Source of the DNA: Paraglaciecola algarum
GTDB lineage: Bacteria; Pseudomonadota; Gammaproteobacteria; Enterobacterales; Alteromonadaceae
Reading direction: 5' to 3'
DNA: 64,000 bases
NCBI RefSeq assembly: GCF_021532655.1
Contig: NZ_JAKGAS010000007.1
Span: 244,284-308,283, forward strand
Shown: positions 19,585 through 27,220 of the stretch, piece by piece
How the letters are laid out: each line of letters opens with the position of its first letter
Numbering within the stretch: position 1 is the stretch's first letter
Notes under the pieces: model-generated
Told to the model about the DNA's origin: nothing
The model's database searches: none
What the model saw: only the letters and a program-made list of their open reading frames with translations
Made by a program: the position numbers and the translations under genes

Positions 19585-20652
19585 GTGCCTGACAATATAA
19601 ATTCGCAAAATTACAACTTTAGCCAAAAAGTATTAGCTTGGTTTGACATCAATGGCCGAAAAAATCTGCCATGGCAAACCAATAAAACGCCCTACTCTGT
19701 ATGGGTGTCTGAAATCATGTTACAACAAACCCAAGTTAAAACCGTTATTCCGTACTTTCAAAATTTTATGCAAAGTTTCCCCAACGTTTTAACTTTAGCA
19801 AATGCCCCTCAAGATGAAGTACTTCACCATTGGACAGGATTAGGTTACTACGCTCGCGCCAGAAATTTACAAAAAGCAGCGCAAGTCATACGAGATGAGT
19901 ATCAGGGTAAATTTCCTGAACGAATAGACCAGCTTATTGCTTTACCCGGTATTGGCCGTTCTACTGCAGGAGCTATATTGTCACTAGCTTGTAATCAACA
20001 TCACAGTATTTTAGATGGTAATGTAAAACGAGTATTAGCAAGATATTTTGCGGTAGAAGGTTGGCCAGGCAATAAAAAGGTTGAAACCGACTTATGGCAA
20101 TACGCAGATAAACTCACCCCAGCCAAACGCACGGGAGATTACACTCAAGCCATGATGGATATGGGAGCAACTTTATGTAGTCGCTCAAAACCCAATTGTG
20201 ATGAGTGCCCTCTCAGCCAAAGTTGTTTAGCCTTTGTCCAAGGCCGACAAACTGAGTTGCCACACAAAAAACCCAAAAAAGACATACCGGTAAAATCTAC
20301 AATTATGTTAATTCCAATGTGGCAGCAACAAGTCTTGATTTATAAACGACCACCTAGCGGTTTATGGGGGGGATTATGGGGTTTTCATGAAGTTGAAAGC
20401 CCACAACAAATCATTCCTCAGGCTGAAAAACTAGGATTTTTTGAAACTCAACAAACAGTATTGACAGCATTTCGTCACACTTTTAGTCATTTTCATTTAG
20501 ACATCACCCCAGTGATTTTGCACCTAAAGCAAGCGCCAACTGAGCAGATAATGGAAGACAACCAGATGTGGTTTGATTTAATCACGCCACAAAATGTTGG
20601 ATTAGCCGCGCCAACCAAGAAACTATTTAGTACAATCACCCAGAATTTTTAG
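19585..20652 (+). CDS. mutY: A/G-specific adenine DNA glycosylase
   Basis: Removes adenine mispaired with 8-oxoguanine. 355 aa: [10 protein letters not shown] carries the catalytic Glu, [16 protein letters not shown] is the helix-hairpin-helix, [13 protein letters not shown] carries the catalytic Asp, and the 4Fe-4S loop has Cys spacing 6-2-5 ([17 protein letters not shown]). The C-terminal NUDIX-like 8-oxoG domain includes [13 protein letters not shown] and [10 protein letters not shown]. Start is GTG at 19585. The yggX gene follows after 22 nt, as in E. coli. Confidence 0.97.
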   Translation: MPDNINSQNYNFSQKVLAWFDINGRKNLPWQTNKTPYSVWVSEIMLQQTQVKTVIPYFQNFMQSFPNVLTLANAPQDEVLHHWTGLGYYARARNLQKAAQVIRDEYQGKFPERIDQLIALPGIGRSTAGAILSLACNQHHSILDGNVKRVLARYFAVEGWPGNKKVETDLWQYADKLTPAKRTGDYTQAMMDMGATLCSRSKPNCDECPLSQSCLAFVQGRQTELPHKKPKKDIPVKSTIMLIPMWQQQVLIYKRPPSGLWGGLWGFHEVESPQQIIPQAEKLGFFETQQTVLTAFRHTFSHFHLDITPVILHLKQAPTEQIMEDNQMWFDLITPQNVGLAAPTKKLFSTITQNF

Positions 20653-20674
20653 TCACCCGAATTAGAGCAACATT

Positions 20675-20947
20675 ATGAGTAGAACAGTATTTTGCCAGCG
20701 CCTACAAAAAGAAGCTGATGGCCTAGATTTCCAATTATATCCAGGTGAACTAGGTAAAAAGATTTTCGACAACATTTGCAAAGAAGCATGGGCTGAATGG
20801 CAATCCAAACAAACCATGCTAATTAACGAAAATAAATTAAATATGATGGAACCAAACGCCAGAAAATTTTTAGAGGAACAAATGCAAGCCTATTTGTTTG
20901 AAGGAAAAGAACCTGACATTGAAGGTTATGTTGCTCCTAAAGCGTAA
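20675..20947 (+). CDS. yggX: Fe(2+)-trafficking protein YggX
   Basis: 90-aa oxidative-stress and iron-trafficking protein. [19 protein letters not shown] with the conserved Cys7, then [22 protein letters not shown] and the C-terminal [21 protein letters not shown], match the family from end to end. Downstream partner of mutY, which links base-excision repair with iron protection. Confidence 0.97.
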   Translation: MSRTVFCQRLQKEADGLDFQLYPGELGKKIFDNICKEAWAEWQSKQTMLINENKLNMMEPNARKFLEEQMQAYLFEGKEPDIEGYVAPKA

Positions 20948-21024
20948 TTTTCGAGTAATTTTGTAATATTTAGGCTGTTTTTGCTCAATCTATAGGCGAT
21001 CAGTAAAAATACCTAAAAAAGAGG

Positions 21025-21053
21025 TTGACTTAAATGGTGTAAATCCGTTTAAT
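21025..21053 (+). promoter_or_regulatory. Likely tRNA-Phe promoter
   Basis: TTGACT at 21025-21030 and TTTAAT at 21048-21053 are separated by 17 nt and followed by a GC-containing discriminator (ACGCACCC), the form expected of a stable-RNA promoter. It reads into the tRNA-Phe 5' fragment and the intact tRNA-Phe gene. Confidence 0.6.
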
Positions 21054-21129
21054 ACGCACCCACAGCGAAGCAGGTACGTCACTCTTGATTAAGTTACCAA
21101 GAGAAACAATGGCAAACTTGTTAGTTGAT

Positions 21130-21167
21130 GCCCAGATAGCTCAGTCGGTAGAGCAGAGGATTGAAAA
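21130..21167 (+). pseudogene. 5' half of a tRNA-Phe gene (truncated)
   Basis: These 38 nt are identical to the first 38 nt of the intact tRNA-Phe at 21296, from the acceptor 5' strand to the anticodon loop, and then diverge. The 3' half is missing. Instead the sequence runs into an 11-bp stem (GATTGAA/TTCAATC plus AAGC/GCTT, one bulged A) closed by a GCAA loop. It is a relic of an integration, excision or unequal tandem-repeat event at the tRNA locus. Confidence 0.85.
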
Positions 21168-21295
21168 GCGCAAGCTTATTCAATCTAGTTTCTACCAAAC
21201 GCTTGAATGGCAATGGTTAACAAGTTAGAGTCCACTAACTTGTTGTTTGCAAAGTTTTGCAAAGTATAGTTTGGACAACCTGCACGTTTTTATGT
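21168..21295 (+). other. Spacer between tRNA-Phe copies with inverted and direct repeats
   Basis: Holds a hairpin with arms AACAAGTTAG and CTAACTTGTT around 21219-21245, and the doublet TTTGCAAAG...TGCAAAG at 21246-21264. A closely similar doublet sits at 44910-44929 beside the other end of the island. Both lie within about 70 nt of an att copy, so they could be arm-type integrase binding sites (inference). Confidence 0.45.
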
Positions 21296-21371
21296 GCCCA
21301 GATAGCTCAGTCGGTAGAGCAGAGGATTGAAAATCCTCGTGTCCTTGGTTCGATCCCGAGTCTGGGCACCA
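21296..21371 (+). tRNA. tRNA-Phe (GAA), target of island integration
   Basis: 76 nt including CCA. Acceptor GCCCAGA pairs with TCTGGGC; D arm TAGCTCAGTCGGTAGAGCA; anticodon stem GAGGA/TCCTC with loop TTGAAAA (anticodon GAA); T arm CTTGG/CCGAG with one G-T pair. Its 3' part (21326-21373) is repeated, with two changes, at 44975-45022. Confidence 0.97.
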
Positions 21372-21373
21372 TT
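21326..21373 (+). other. attL of the integrated island (tRNA-Phe 3' end)
   Basis: 48-nt direct repeat, 46/48 identical to 44975-45022, running from the anticodon loop to 2 nt past the CCA. This is the usual attachment site of tyrosine-recombinase islands. The two differences both fall in the T stem, and pairing is kept in each copy. Confidence 0.85.
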
Positions 21374-21510
21374 TCTCTTGGTGTCGTATATTTTAAAATA
21401 TTAATTTCAAAATCTTTGCAAATAATATTTGATAAACCTTTTTGTTGAACCAAACAAACATCATATTCTTGAATAAGAAAAGAGTTAGTTTTTTCGTTAG
21501 TTTTATAAAC

Positions 21511-21601
21511 GCCAGACTCGCGATTTTGGAATTGGTAGACATGACGGATTCAAAATCCGTTGCAGCAATGCGTGGCGGTTCGAGTCCGCCCACCGGTACC
21601 A
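21511..21601 (+). pseudogene. Degenerate tRNA-Leu (CAA-type), 5' end not matching
   Basis: The 3' two thirds are a good tRNA-Leu: GGAATTGGTAGAC D loop, anticodon stem ACGGA/TCCGT with loop TTCAAAA (anticodon CAA), long variable arm, T arm GGCGG/CCGCC, and acceptor 3' strand CACCGGT plus ACCA. The upstream sequence lacks the expected ACCGGTG or GCCGGTG: GCCAGAC at 21511 pairs at only four of seven positions and is 6 nt too far away, and the D stem is not formed. It is either a decayed gene or a 3' segment carried by another element. Confidence 0.65.
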
Positions 21602-21620
21602 TTCTTTGCAAGAAACATTA

Positions 21621-21644
21621 AACCGACCTAGAGTCGGTTTTTTT
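21621..21644 (+). terminator. Rho-independent terminator after tRNA-Leu remnant
   Basis: Stem AACCGAC (21621-21627) / GTCGGTT (21632-21638) followed by a T run to 21644. It ends plus-strand transcription coming from the tRNA region. Confidence 0.85.
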
Positions 21645-21686
21645 GTGTCTGAAATATAGTTAATTTGAAGTCGCTTCAAATAATCA

Positions 21687-22115
21687 TTAATCCCATGGAG
21701 GTTGGTTAATATAGTGAGAATAAGCAACAGAAAGCGATTGCACTGTTAAAGGAGTCGACATCTGATTAGCAATTTTTACGATTGCACGGACGGCTTCAAT
21801 TGAATGTGTCCTATTTAAGGTCGCGCACCACTTCAAACAATTTTTTAGCCTGTGTTTTGCTTTTTGATTCGTGAATGTTAATTTTTTAGCAGGCTGTGTG
21901 TTTTGGGATAGCAACTTCTCTATTGGCATTTTTTGTTGTCGTTTCCAGAGACTAAAGGCGCTTCGTGCCTCTTTAACACTTTGAAATGGGCGGTACCATG
22001 CTAGCGGGCAGTCATTAATTTGTTTATGGACATCATCCCAGTTTTTATACACTCCGGGTTGGCGACCAATATAAACAATGTACGCAGGTGCATCGGTTAT
22101 AGATTGAATGGACAT
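21687..22115 (-). CDS. Protein with N-terminal RNase H1/caulimovirus-type hybrid-binding domain
   Basis: 142 aa. Residues about 10-55 (AYIVYIGRQPGVYKNWDD..., INDCPLAWYRPFQSVKEARSAF) match the small viroplasmin-like domain that in RNase HI binds RNA/DNA hybrids: Y-x-V-x-x-G-R-x-P-G-x-Y then W and a later F-x-S-x-x-E-A-x-x-A-F. The RNase H catalytic domain is absent. The C-terminal half (about 70-142) is a basic helical region of unknown type. The first gene inside the left end of the island; role unknown. Confidence 0.75.
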   Translation of the reverse strand: MSIQSITDAPAYIVYIGRQPGVYKNWDDVHKQINDCPLAWYRPFQSVKEARSAFSLWKRQQKMPIEKLLSQNTQPAKKLTFTNQKAKHRLKNCLKWCATLNRTHSIEAVRAIVKIANQMSTPLTVQSLSVAYSHYINQPPWD

Positions 22116-22143
22116 TGGTGTCTCCTGTGAATAGCTATTGTCT

Positions 22144-22177
22144 TAATTACTAATTACTAATTACTAATTACTATTTA
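22144..22177. repeat. Tandem TTACTAA heptamer repeat
   Basis: About four and a half copies of a 7-nt unit (TTACTAA phase) lie between the hybrid-binding-domain gene and the frameshifted gene to its right. Short AT-rich tandem repeats like this vary by slippage. No regulatory role is evident. Confidence 0.8.
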
Positions 22178-22217
22178 CAGTTTGCACTTATCCAGTTTGG
22201 TGAAACTTCATTTCGCT

Positions 22218-22499
22218 CGCGATTTTCTCTTGCGCCGCTTATTTTTTTGCTCTGTCGTCTTCAGTTCCTCTTCTAAAAGTTTGTATTCAAATTCAGTATC
22301 GATACCTGAATGACCTAGAACGAGATCAATCTCAAGTCGTGAAGGAATGACATATGTATTCTTAATGAACTTATCTAACACCTTGACAGCGTTTCTTTTT
22401 ATTTTCTAGACTTTCTGAAAGCTGCTTATAACTTCTTACTTCAGTCATTTTTTCACGATGGAGTTGTTTTTCTATATGTTTATAGTCGGCTATGACTCA
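22218..22499 (-). pseudogene. Frameshifted small gene
   Basis: An ATG at 22448 opens MTEVRSYKQLSESLENKKK and stops soon after. One base over, near the A-rich run at about 22395-22410, an open frame continues with AVKVLDKFIKNTYVIPSRLE, then EIDLVLGHSGIDTEFEYKLL and a Lys/Arg-rich end near 22218. The two pieces join sensibly with a +1 shift, so this is most likely one gene broken by a one-base insertion. The frame is also open before the ATG for about 16 codons (YKHIEKQLHREK). Family not recognised. Confidence 0.55.
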
Positions 22500-22568
22500 T
22501 AGCTAAGTCACTGATTCAGATTGAGAAAAGTAATCTAAAGCTCTTCTCATTTATTAATGGGTCTTGGT

Positions 22569-22976
22569 CTATCCAGATACTGTTACTTTATATGGGGAAA
22601 GAGCAAACCAGTAGTGCAAGAAGTTACTCTCCCATATCTGATACATATCTGTGGCGCTTTCTATTGGGTATACGCCAAACATGTTTTGAAACACACCAGC
22701 TTGAAAGTCAAAATCTAGATCTTTAGCTAGCTCAGAGTTGTAGCCATTTCCCACATAACAAAAGTCTGTCACGTAACAGAGCTGCCAATAATCAACTCGC
22801 TTTTCTAACCTGATCTCGACAGGATGAAAACCACCACCTTCGGCTGAGTATGTTGGGTCGCGAAAATTAATAGTGACAGCATCACTGTCAATACTCTGTT
22901 TTTCAATGACGTTAGTGAGTGCATCGACAAGTAATTTAGAGACGGGCAGGGCTAATCCCTCGTGTTGAATACGCAT
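22569..22976 (-). CDS. DUF2787 family protein
   Basis: 135 aa. The segment FRDPTYSAEGGGFHPVEIRLEK and the later LQ/YVTDFCYVGNGYNSELAKDLDFDF are typical of DUF2787 proteins, which occur mostly on mobile elements of Vibrio, Shewanella and Alteromonas. Function unknown; cytoplasmic, with no signal peptide or TM helix. It is divergent from the 147-aa gene at 23097. Confidence 0.75.
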   Translation of the reverse strand: MRIQHEGLALPVSKLLVDALTNVIEKQSIDSDAVTINFRDPTYSAEGGGFHPVEIRLEKRVDYWQLCYVTDFCYVGNGYNSELAKDLDFDFQAGVFQNMFGVYPIESATDMYQIWESNFLHYWFALSPYKVTVSG

Positions 22977-23096
22977 ATTGATTCCTTAAAATATAAAAAT
23001 AATGAAGTTTGTAAATTGCTAGATTGTGAGTAAGAAGAAATAGAAAATTGACTGCGCATACTAATTTAATGGCATACAACTACAGAGGCCATTAAT

Positions 23097-23540
23097 ATGC
23101 ATCAGTTCGACTTTGCTAACTTCCCATTTATTCCGCACCCATTGTTTAAACAAATACTGAATGAGGCATTTATTCATGCGCCTGACGGTGTTGGTTACTA
23201 TGAATGGGTCATGTCTTTTCCCAACTCTTCGATTGCTCCGAACGAATCTTTTTTGTTTAAGGTTAAACAAAATGACAGAGCTAAATACCTCGTTGAAGCC
23301 ATTTATTGCTTGAACGAATTGGATGGTGCCCCTCATGTGTGGGCATATGTTAATAGCCCAAAAGGTATCGACTCACTATTACAGTTAGGCAGTTGCGATA
23401 GAGCTTTCGATCTCACAACCCTATTAGAGTATTTACAAAATTTAGTGCTAGAAGATGTTGCCGCCAACGGGATCGAGTACAAAGTGGGCAAGGCCCCCTT
23501 TTGGGAGAAAGAAGAGTTTGCCCAAGTTTTACCTGATTAA
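23097..23540 (+). CDS. Hypothetical protein (147 aa)
   Basis: Soluble acidic protein of 147 aa with no recognised family: MHQFDFANFPFIPHPLFKQ, aromatic-rich middle, and EYKVGKAPFWEKEEFAQVL at the end. It has no signal peptide or TM helix. It is the only plus-strand gene among minus-strand neighbours in this part of the island, sharing a 120-nt divergent promoter region with the DUF2787 gene. Confidence 0.65.
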   Translation: MHQFDFANFPFIPHPLFKQILNEAFIHAPDGVGYYEWVMSFPNSSIAPNESFLFKVKQNDRAKYLVEAIYCLNELDGAPHVWAYVNSPKGIDSLLQLGSCDRAFDLTTLLEYLQNLVLEDVAANGIEYKVGKAPFWEKEEFAQVLPD

Positions 23541-23621
23541 AGTTGTCAGGCGATTTGGTTGAGGTTACAAGAACTGTGGTTGCGAATTAGGCTTACCACA
23601 GTTCGATATATTTAACCTAAA

Positions 23622-24080
23622 TTAAGCCTTCACTTTAGGTTTAGTTGTTTGAATGATTTTGCTAGTAGGTTTAGCTAACAAAAGTTCGTCTAGCTCGCCT
23701 TTTTCAGTTGCTTTAATTATGGTGTCTATCACTTCAGGTAGTTTTGATTTATCACCAATATCAATAGCGGGTTTACCTTTTTGTAACTCAACAGGCTTGT
23801 TATTGATCTTTACTTCAAAGTAGTAGTGGCTATCACTATCGTAATACCATGGCTTAACACTGACAGGACGGCGTTGCTTTTGGCGTTCACCTGTTTCTTT
23901 ATTCGTTACCATCTTTTCACGAAATGCTTCAAAAGGGCGTTTCTCGATCATGCAGGTAGCCATATCTTTTTGCTGCTCTAGCTTCTCAATGAGCTTCATT
24001 CGTTTGCCAATGACGGGTGATTTAGGCTCAATTTTAGGGCGAGCGATAACCTTGAGTGAACTCAATACAGATGTAGTCAT
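23622..24080 (-). CDS. DUF6641-like small basic protein
   Basis: 152 aa, basic. VLSSLKVIARPKIEPKSPVIGKRMKLIEKLEQQ followed by KETGERQKQRRPVSVKPWYY and YYFEVKINNKPVELQKGKPAI resembles DUF6641 proteins of mobile elements; this assignment is from memory of the family pattern. It lies 18 nt downstream of the AAA ATPase gene and probably belongs to the same transcript (recombinase, ATPase, this protein). Confidence 0.55.
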   Translation of the reverse strand: MTTSVLSSLKVIARPKIEPKSPVIGKRMKLIEKLEQQKDMATCMIEKRPFEAFREKMVTNKETGERQKQRRPVSVKPWYYDSDSHYYFEVKINNKPVELQKGKPAIDIGDKSKLPEVIDTIIKATEKGELDELLLAKPTSKIIQTTKPKVKA

Positions 24081-24098
24081 AATATTTTCCTTAAGGGA

Positions 24099-26120
24099 TT
24101 AGAGAGGGCGAATAAAGCCCATTTGGTTTTTAGGTTGTTTTCGTTGGTTTTCTTCCGCCAACAAAGTGATGGCTGAAAGTCGGTGGTCTTGAGATGGTTG
24201 AAACATTTGGCGTCTGGCTAGTATGGCAAAATCGCCAGGTGTAAGATGACGCATTAGCGCCAGACTGCGTTTTTCCTCAAGCGTTAATTTTTTAATGGCA
24301 AGTACATGTTTGTATAGTTGTATGACTTGCATTGATGTTAGGTAGTCACATTCCAATTTAAAGTCGAAGCGACGTAATACTGCCTTATCTAATTTGCTAT
24401 CAAAGTTGGTTGCAGCGAAAAGCGGTTGGCTAAAACACTCAATCTGGGTTAAAAATTCATTCACCAACTGGAGTTCGTGGTGTGTGGTCAGTGCTTCACG
24501 GCTAACCAACAGACTGTCAACCTCATCTAGCAGAATGACCTTCTCTTCGGAATGGGCTCGGTGGAATAGCTCAGCAACATTCTGCTCACTTTCGCCAGAC
24601 CACTTGCTTAAAACATCTGAGCATTTAACGCGGATAAGGTCACGTTCGTGTAACTCAGTTAGGTAATGAGCATAGGCCGTTTTACCTGTTCCTGGAGGGC
24701 CTGTTAATAATATACGAGCAGGTTTATTGTGCTTTAGGGCATACCTAACATCATCTAATAGCGCTCTATTTTGCCTGATGTTGAGTAAGTTAGGATTAAA
24801 GCACAAGTCCCCTTTATATTGAGCCGGTTCAGTTAATATATTGGAAGCACGCATAGTGCTATTAACCACCTCTAGCACAGTGTTTTCAGCGCTTGTACGC
24901 TTGTTTCCAAGAGTTTTAGCAACATGCGTAGCATTAGCTATAATAGCTGGGGAAATACTGCTTATATGCGCTAGCGTGCGTTTAAACTGCTTGGATAACG
25001 CTAACCCTTTGTAATATTGTTGGCAAACTGTGTCTATGTTCTCTGCATTAGGAGATGTGACCTCAATGACTAACTTAAAACGCCTAATAAAGCTTGGCGC
25101 TACATAATCGACATGGTTGGTAATCCATATACAGGGAATATGGTTGTCTTCTAAAAAACGTTGAAGATGGTCTTTACTATATTGGTTATCTGCACTTTCA
25201 AATAGGCTTTCACATTCATCGATTAATAGCATGGCATTATATGACGAAGAGAGTAATGCTGTGATTAATGATAGGTAGCGTAACCTGTCTTTATCTGGAC
25301 TTTTTGACTCAAATTCATCTTTAAGCCGCCCGCCTTTAATACCGCTTGCTCTTACTTCAAATAGATGTAATCCATTTTCATCTGCCAATGAACGCGCTAA
25401 CTCTGTTTTACCCGCACCAGAAGTACCATAGAAAAGTAAGTTTGTGCCTAATTGAGCCTCTTCTATCGCGGCATTCAGGTAGTCAGATATTAAGCCAGTG
25501 TTAACTTGATGAAAGCTATCTAGCGTAAATTGCGCAGGTTTACTGGGCAGTAACAGGGCATCAAGTAACTCTTCTTGTTGAGTTAATGGCTGAGTCAGCA
25601 ATTTAGTCATTAAAGCTTTAGGTATCTCGTCACCGACTATTGCATTAAGGTTGGTAGACGTTAATAGGCCTAAGTCATATAGGTCGTTAATGACTCTATC
25701 TAAATCGGCTTGAGTTATACCTGTAATCTCTCGCAATATGTCATCGATCGACCAAACGTCGTTATATAGCTGTACGTGCTCTACTAAACTCATAAAGCAC
25801 TTATTTGCCTGACATATCAAAACAAACTCAATAATGCTGGCACCGTTTGTATTGCCTTCGGTTAACGAGAGTAAAAATTGAATATTTCTTCTTAGGCACT
25901 TTGTATATCTAGGGTAAGAGTCTTTTATATTTAATAAGTTGTTAAGACTATTAGTATCAAGTGCGGTGCCAATAGGTACATTTTGGCCCCGTAAATAGCT
26001 CAATGAATCTATATTCAAGCAATCTAAATGATGCTTTGATAAGTAGGGAAGCAGTTGCCTAGCAAATTGGCAGCTTAAAAAGTGCAATCTGGTAGGTTCG
26101 TTAAAGGACTGATGCAACAT
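24099..26120 (-). CDS. Tandem AAA+ ATPase, coupled to recombinase
   Basis: 673 aa with two classical AAA domains after a helical N-terminal region (about 1-215). AAA-1: Walker A GTSGAGKT (about 231), Walker B AMLLIDECE, sensor ITN, Arg finger region IRRF. AAA-2: Walker A GPPGTGKT (about 470), Walker B VILLDEVD, sensor ATN, VLRRFDFKLE. Both sites look competent. Cdc48/SpoVK-like in layout, but the N-terminal region is unlike those. Its ATG overlaps the last base of the recombinase gene (26120), so the two are translationally coupled. Partner proteins unknown; possibly a remodeller acting with the recombinase. Confidence 0.8.
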   Translation of the reverse strand: MLHQSFNEPTRLHFLSCQFARQLLPYLSKHHLDCLNIDSLSYLRGQNVPIGTALDTNSLNNLLNIKDSYPRYTKCLRRNIQFLLSLTEGNTNGASIIEFVLICQANKCFMSLVEHVQLYNDVWSIDDILREITGITQADLDRVINDLYDLGLLTSTNLNAIVGDEIPKALMTKLLTQPLTQQEELLDALLLPSKPAQFTLDSFHQVNTGLISDYLNAAIEEAQLGTNLLFYGTSGAGKTELARSLADENGLHLFEVRASGIKGGRLKDEFESKSPDKDRLRYLSLITALLSSSYNAMLLIDECESLFESADNQYSKDHLQRFLEDNHIPCIWITNHVDYVAPSFIRRFKLVIEVTSPNAENIDTVCQQYYKGLALSKQFKRTLAHISSISPAIIANATHVAKTLGNKRTSAENTVLEVVNSTMRASNILTEPAQYKGDLCFNPNLLNIRQNRALLDDVRYALKHNKPARILLTGPPGTGKTAYAHYLTELHERDLIRVKCSDVLSKWSGESEQNVAELFHRAHSEEKVILLDEVDSLLVSREALTTHHELQLVNEFLTQIECFSQPLFAATNFDSKLDKAVLRRFDFKLECDYLTSMQVIQLYKHVLAIKKLTLEEKRSLALMRHLTPGDFAILARRQMFQPSQDHRLSAITLLAEENQRKQPKNQMGFIRPL

Positions 26121-27031
26121 TATAAGTCCTTTTGTTTGTTGTAACTTAACTTGGCTGCCGCTTTTTGCATCACGGCTTGGTCACGTTTGTCATAGATAAT
26201 AGTGGTTGATATGTCAGCATGGCCAGCCATTTGCCTAACGGTATTTAGATCTACGTCCTGCTCAAGTAGTCTGGTAATAAAGGTTCGACGTAAATCATGT
26301 GGTGATAAATTATTCAACCCTACATGATTGGAAACACTGCGAACTAGTTGATAAATTGTTTCGGTAGTAATGCCCAACTTGATGTTGATACGTTTTGTTC
26401 TATTGACCGGATTAAACAAGTATTCTCCCTCATTACCCCGCAACAATAGCCATGTGTGTAACCGTTCTACGCACCAGTCGGGTAGAAAGGCTATCCGGCG
26501 TTTATTACCTTTACCCTTTTGTACTATTAGTCGATTTTCAGCTAAGGTTAAATCGTTGAGCTTAAGTGCTACTAGTTCACTTCTACGTAACCCCGCTCCC
26601 AGTAATAGTCCAAATATAGCTTTATTCCGAAAGCCAACGACACTCTTATCTAGATCCAAGTAACTAAGAAGGGCCATGACCTGAGTCGCATTTAAGGGAT
26701 TACCTTGATATTGAGGGCTTTTTTCATGTTTGATAGAACTGAGCTGTATCAGTTGGTTCTCAGGAATAACTCCCATTAATACGGCTACTTTTACTATGTT
26801 GCGGATTGTAGACATGGCGCGGTTAATAGTTTTTCCAGATGACCCCTGTTGAGCTAGCTCTACTTTGATACGACAGGCTATCTGATAATCTACTTGATGG
26901 AACATTTGTTCACGAGAATCAGGGGGCCATTCCATAATGTCTGCGATTTTATTTAATTGTGATTGAATTGACCGCCGACTATTGGGCGCAAGTGTTCCCA
27001 TATACAGCGCGTAAGGGCTGGGTTTGTCCAT
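26120..27031 (-). CDS. Tyrosine recombinase (XerC/D-like)
   Basis: 303-aa site-specific recombinase. SAM-like N-terminal core-binding region (about 10-100), then the catalytic domain with Arg in GAGLRRSELVAL (about 172), HDLRRTFITRLL (His-x-x-Arg), GHADISTTIIYDKR with nucleophile Tyr about 280. All key residues are present. Unlike the integrase at 43592 in length and sequence, so it probably belongs to a different element nested in the island, or serves as the resolution enzyme of one. Confidence 0.88.
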   Translation of the reverse strand: MDKPSPYALYMGTLAPNSRRSIQSQLNKIADIMEWPPDSREQMFHQVDYQIACRIKVELAQQGSSGKTINRAMSTIRNIVKVAVLMGVIPENQLIQLSSIKHEKSPQYQGNPLNATQVMALLSYLDLDKSVVGFRNKAIFGLLLGAGLRRSELVALKLNDLTLAENRLIVQKGKGNKRRIAFLPDWCVERLHTWLLLRGNEGEYLFNPVNRTKRINIKLGITTETIYQLVRSVSNHVGLNNLSPHDLRRTFITRLLEQDVDLNTVRQMAGHADISTTIIYDKRDQAVMQKAAAKLSYNKQKDL

Positions 27032-27160
27032 GTATGCTCCGATTGTGTGCTTAAAACGCTTAAAAAGAAGGGTAATTGCTTGGATAAGCTGTTTTTAGGT
27101 TAGCAAAGGAAAGCAGGCAAAAATATGGCTATTTTGTACCGAGATAGTGAGGGATTGAGC

Positions 27161-27178
27161 AGTCGCGAATTCGCGACT
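27161..27178. repeat. Perfect palindrome, left copy
   Basis: AGTCGCGAATTCGCGACT, a perfect 18-bp inverted repeat. The same 18 bp form the core of a 24-bp palindrome at 30499-30522. The two copies bracket a four-gene module with a Rep-like protein. Confidence 0.9.
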
Positions 27179-27220
27179 ACTACTTTAATTGAATGGGTTA
27201 CTGAACTTGCCCCCCTTCTT

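Noticed and set aside
19507..19626. Longer start of the alpha/beta hydrolase
   Set aside because: It overlaps the divergent mutY coding start and the added residues are basic with no domain match; a TTG at 19506 gives the normal length.
21257..21611. Short open frames across the tRNA region on both strands
   Set aside because: They run through tRNA-Phe and tRNA-Leu sequence and have no family resemblance.
22144..22177. Possible short CRISPR or iteron array
   Set aside because: A simple heptamer tandem without spacers; no cas or plasmid rep gene beside it.
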